NCBI GenBank assembly: GCA_026989405.1
Contig: JALSJL010000076.1
Span: forward strand, 1-5,333
Reading direction: 5' to 3'
DNA: 5,333 nucleotides
DNA from: Marinosulfonomonas sp.
Lineage (GTDB): Bacteria; Pseudomonadota; Alphaproteobacteria; Rhodobacterales; Rhodobacteraceae
Below the pieces are notes generated by a model. It was not told the origin of the DNA. It made no database searches and saw nothing but the letters and a program-made list of their open reading frames with translations. Within the stretch, counting starts at the first letter, position 1, and every line of letters begins with the position of its first letter. Positions 4,811 through 5,333 of the stretch are shown piece by piece. The translations under genes were made by a program, and so were the position numbers.

Positions 4811-5333
4811 CTAGGCTTTTTCGCCTTCTCCGTCGCCGTCGCCGTCGCCTTCGCCCTGGTCGTTGGCATCGGCCTGGGTTTCCACGCCCGCTTCGGCGGC
4901 GAGTTCTTCGTCACCTTCGGCGGCCGCCCCGATATCGTCAAACAATTCGGCGATCTCGAATTCGGCTTCGGCCTCGGCCTCTGCCGCGAGTTCCTGGATC
5001 GACTTGCCAGCGGCCTGAAGTTCGGCTTCTTCCGGCGAGCGGGCGACGTTCAACGAAATCTCGATGATGACCTCGGGGTGCAGAACCACATGGACCGTAT
5101 GCAACCCCAGTTCCTTGATCGGATTTTGCAGAACGATCTGCTTGCGATCGACGCTGAAGCCGGCTTCGGTTGCTGCGTCCGCCGCGTCACGGGTGGTGAC
5201 CGAGCCGTAAAGCGAGCCGCCGTCGGAGGCGGAGCGAATCACCGTGAACTGTTGACCGTCGAGCTTTTCGGCCAGTGCTTCGGCTTCCTTCCGGGTCTCG
5301 AGGTTGCGCGCCTCAAGCTGGGCTTTTTGCGCC
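4811..5333 (-). CDS. rplI: Ribosomal protein L9, N-terminus beyond the window, long acidic tail
   Basis: 173 residues are visible. The first part, from AQKAQLEARNLETRKEAEAL, is the long linker helix joining the two L9 domains. The C-terminal rRNA-binding domain follows with SDGGSLYGSVTTRD, GFSVDRKQIVLQNPIKELG and HTVHVVLHPEV, closely matching the bL9 family. The N-terminal domain (about 50 residues) lies beyond the right edge. L9 binds 23S rRNA near the L1 stalk and helps keep the reading frame. A typical L9 of about 150 residues would end near the SLNVARS segment. Here about 74 more residues follow, with 26 Asp/Glu against 2 Lys, including EAEAEAEFE and GDGDGDGEGE, encoded partly by a CGTCGC hexamer array (4831-4848). 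In relatives rplI usually follows rpsF and rpsR, which would lie to the right. The stop is TAG at 4813-4811, with a terminator immediately downstream. Confidence 0.96.
   Translation of the reverse strand, partial: AQKAQLEARNLETRKEAEALAEKLDGQQFTVIRSASDGGSLYGSVTTRDAADAATEAGFSVDRKQIVLQNPIKELGLHTVHVVLHPEVIIEISLNVARSPEEAELQAAGKSIQELAAEAEAEAEFEIAELFDDIGAAAEGDEELAAEAGVETQADANDQGEGDGDGDGEGEKA
4831..4854. repeat. Hexanucleotide tandem repeat in the rplI tail
   Basis: CGTCGC occurs three times in tandem (4831-4848), followed by the variant CTTCGC (4849-4854). On the coding strand this encodes the GEGDGDGDGE run of the L9 tail. The unit is a multiple of three, so gain or loss of copies would alter tail length without a frameshift. 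Confidence 0.7.

Noticed and set aside
1..5333. Search for CRISPR arrays, insertion sequence ends, attachment sites, toxin-antitoxin or phage genes
   Set aside because: No regularly spaced repeats, transposase or integrase motifs, or direct repeats flanking the tRNA were seen. The DNA next to the tRNA-Leu 3' end has no repeat of the tRNA tail within the window.

Overview
The window looks like ordinary chromosome from a GC-rich alphaproteobacterium, most likely Rhodobacteraceae (Roseobacter group). Three things point there: the trigger factor and ribosomal protein L9 sequences, an acidic L9 tail, and a stand-alone Hint_2-type protein. The organism call is inference from protein style; no rRNA or other taxonomic marker is present.

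Layout. Positions 1-93 hold the last 30 codons of an unrecognised plus-strand gene. A G-rich element (98-140) runs into the start of a secreted jelly-roll protein that resembles polysaccharide lyases (140-967, plus). Convergent to it lies a small Hint-domain protein (1004-1522, minus) with a good candidate promoter at 1593-1621. A divergent tRNA-Leu(UAG) gene (1685-1769, plus) follows. Next is tig, trigger factor (1931-3262, plus), which ends in a strong 16-bp stem. A 309-base gene-free stretch (3263-3571) contains a cluster of TGACA half-sites and leads into a membrane fatty acid desaturase (3572-4615, plus). The desaturase converges on rplI, ribosomal protein L9 (4811 to past the right edge, minus, N-terminus missing). 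One AT-flanked stem at 4756-4785 can terminate both.

How the genes work together. There is no visible operon; each gene appears to be its own transcription unit. tRNA-Leu, tig and rplI serve translation and nascent-chain folding. The desaturase modifies membrane acyl chains. The jelly-roll and Hint proteins are accessory, and their substrates cannot be read from the sequence.

I did not find a convincing undescribed multi-gene system. The items most worth a second look are the repeated operator-like motif upstream of the desaturase, the lone Hint protein whose usual block-B histidine position reads glutamine, the 74-residue acidic tail of L9, and the G-rich, possibly repeated element in which the secreted protein's start codon is embedded.
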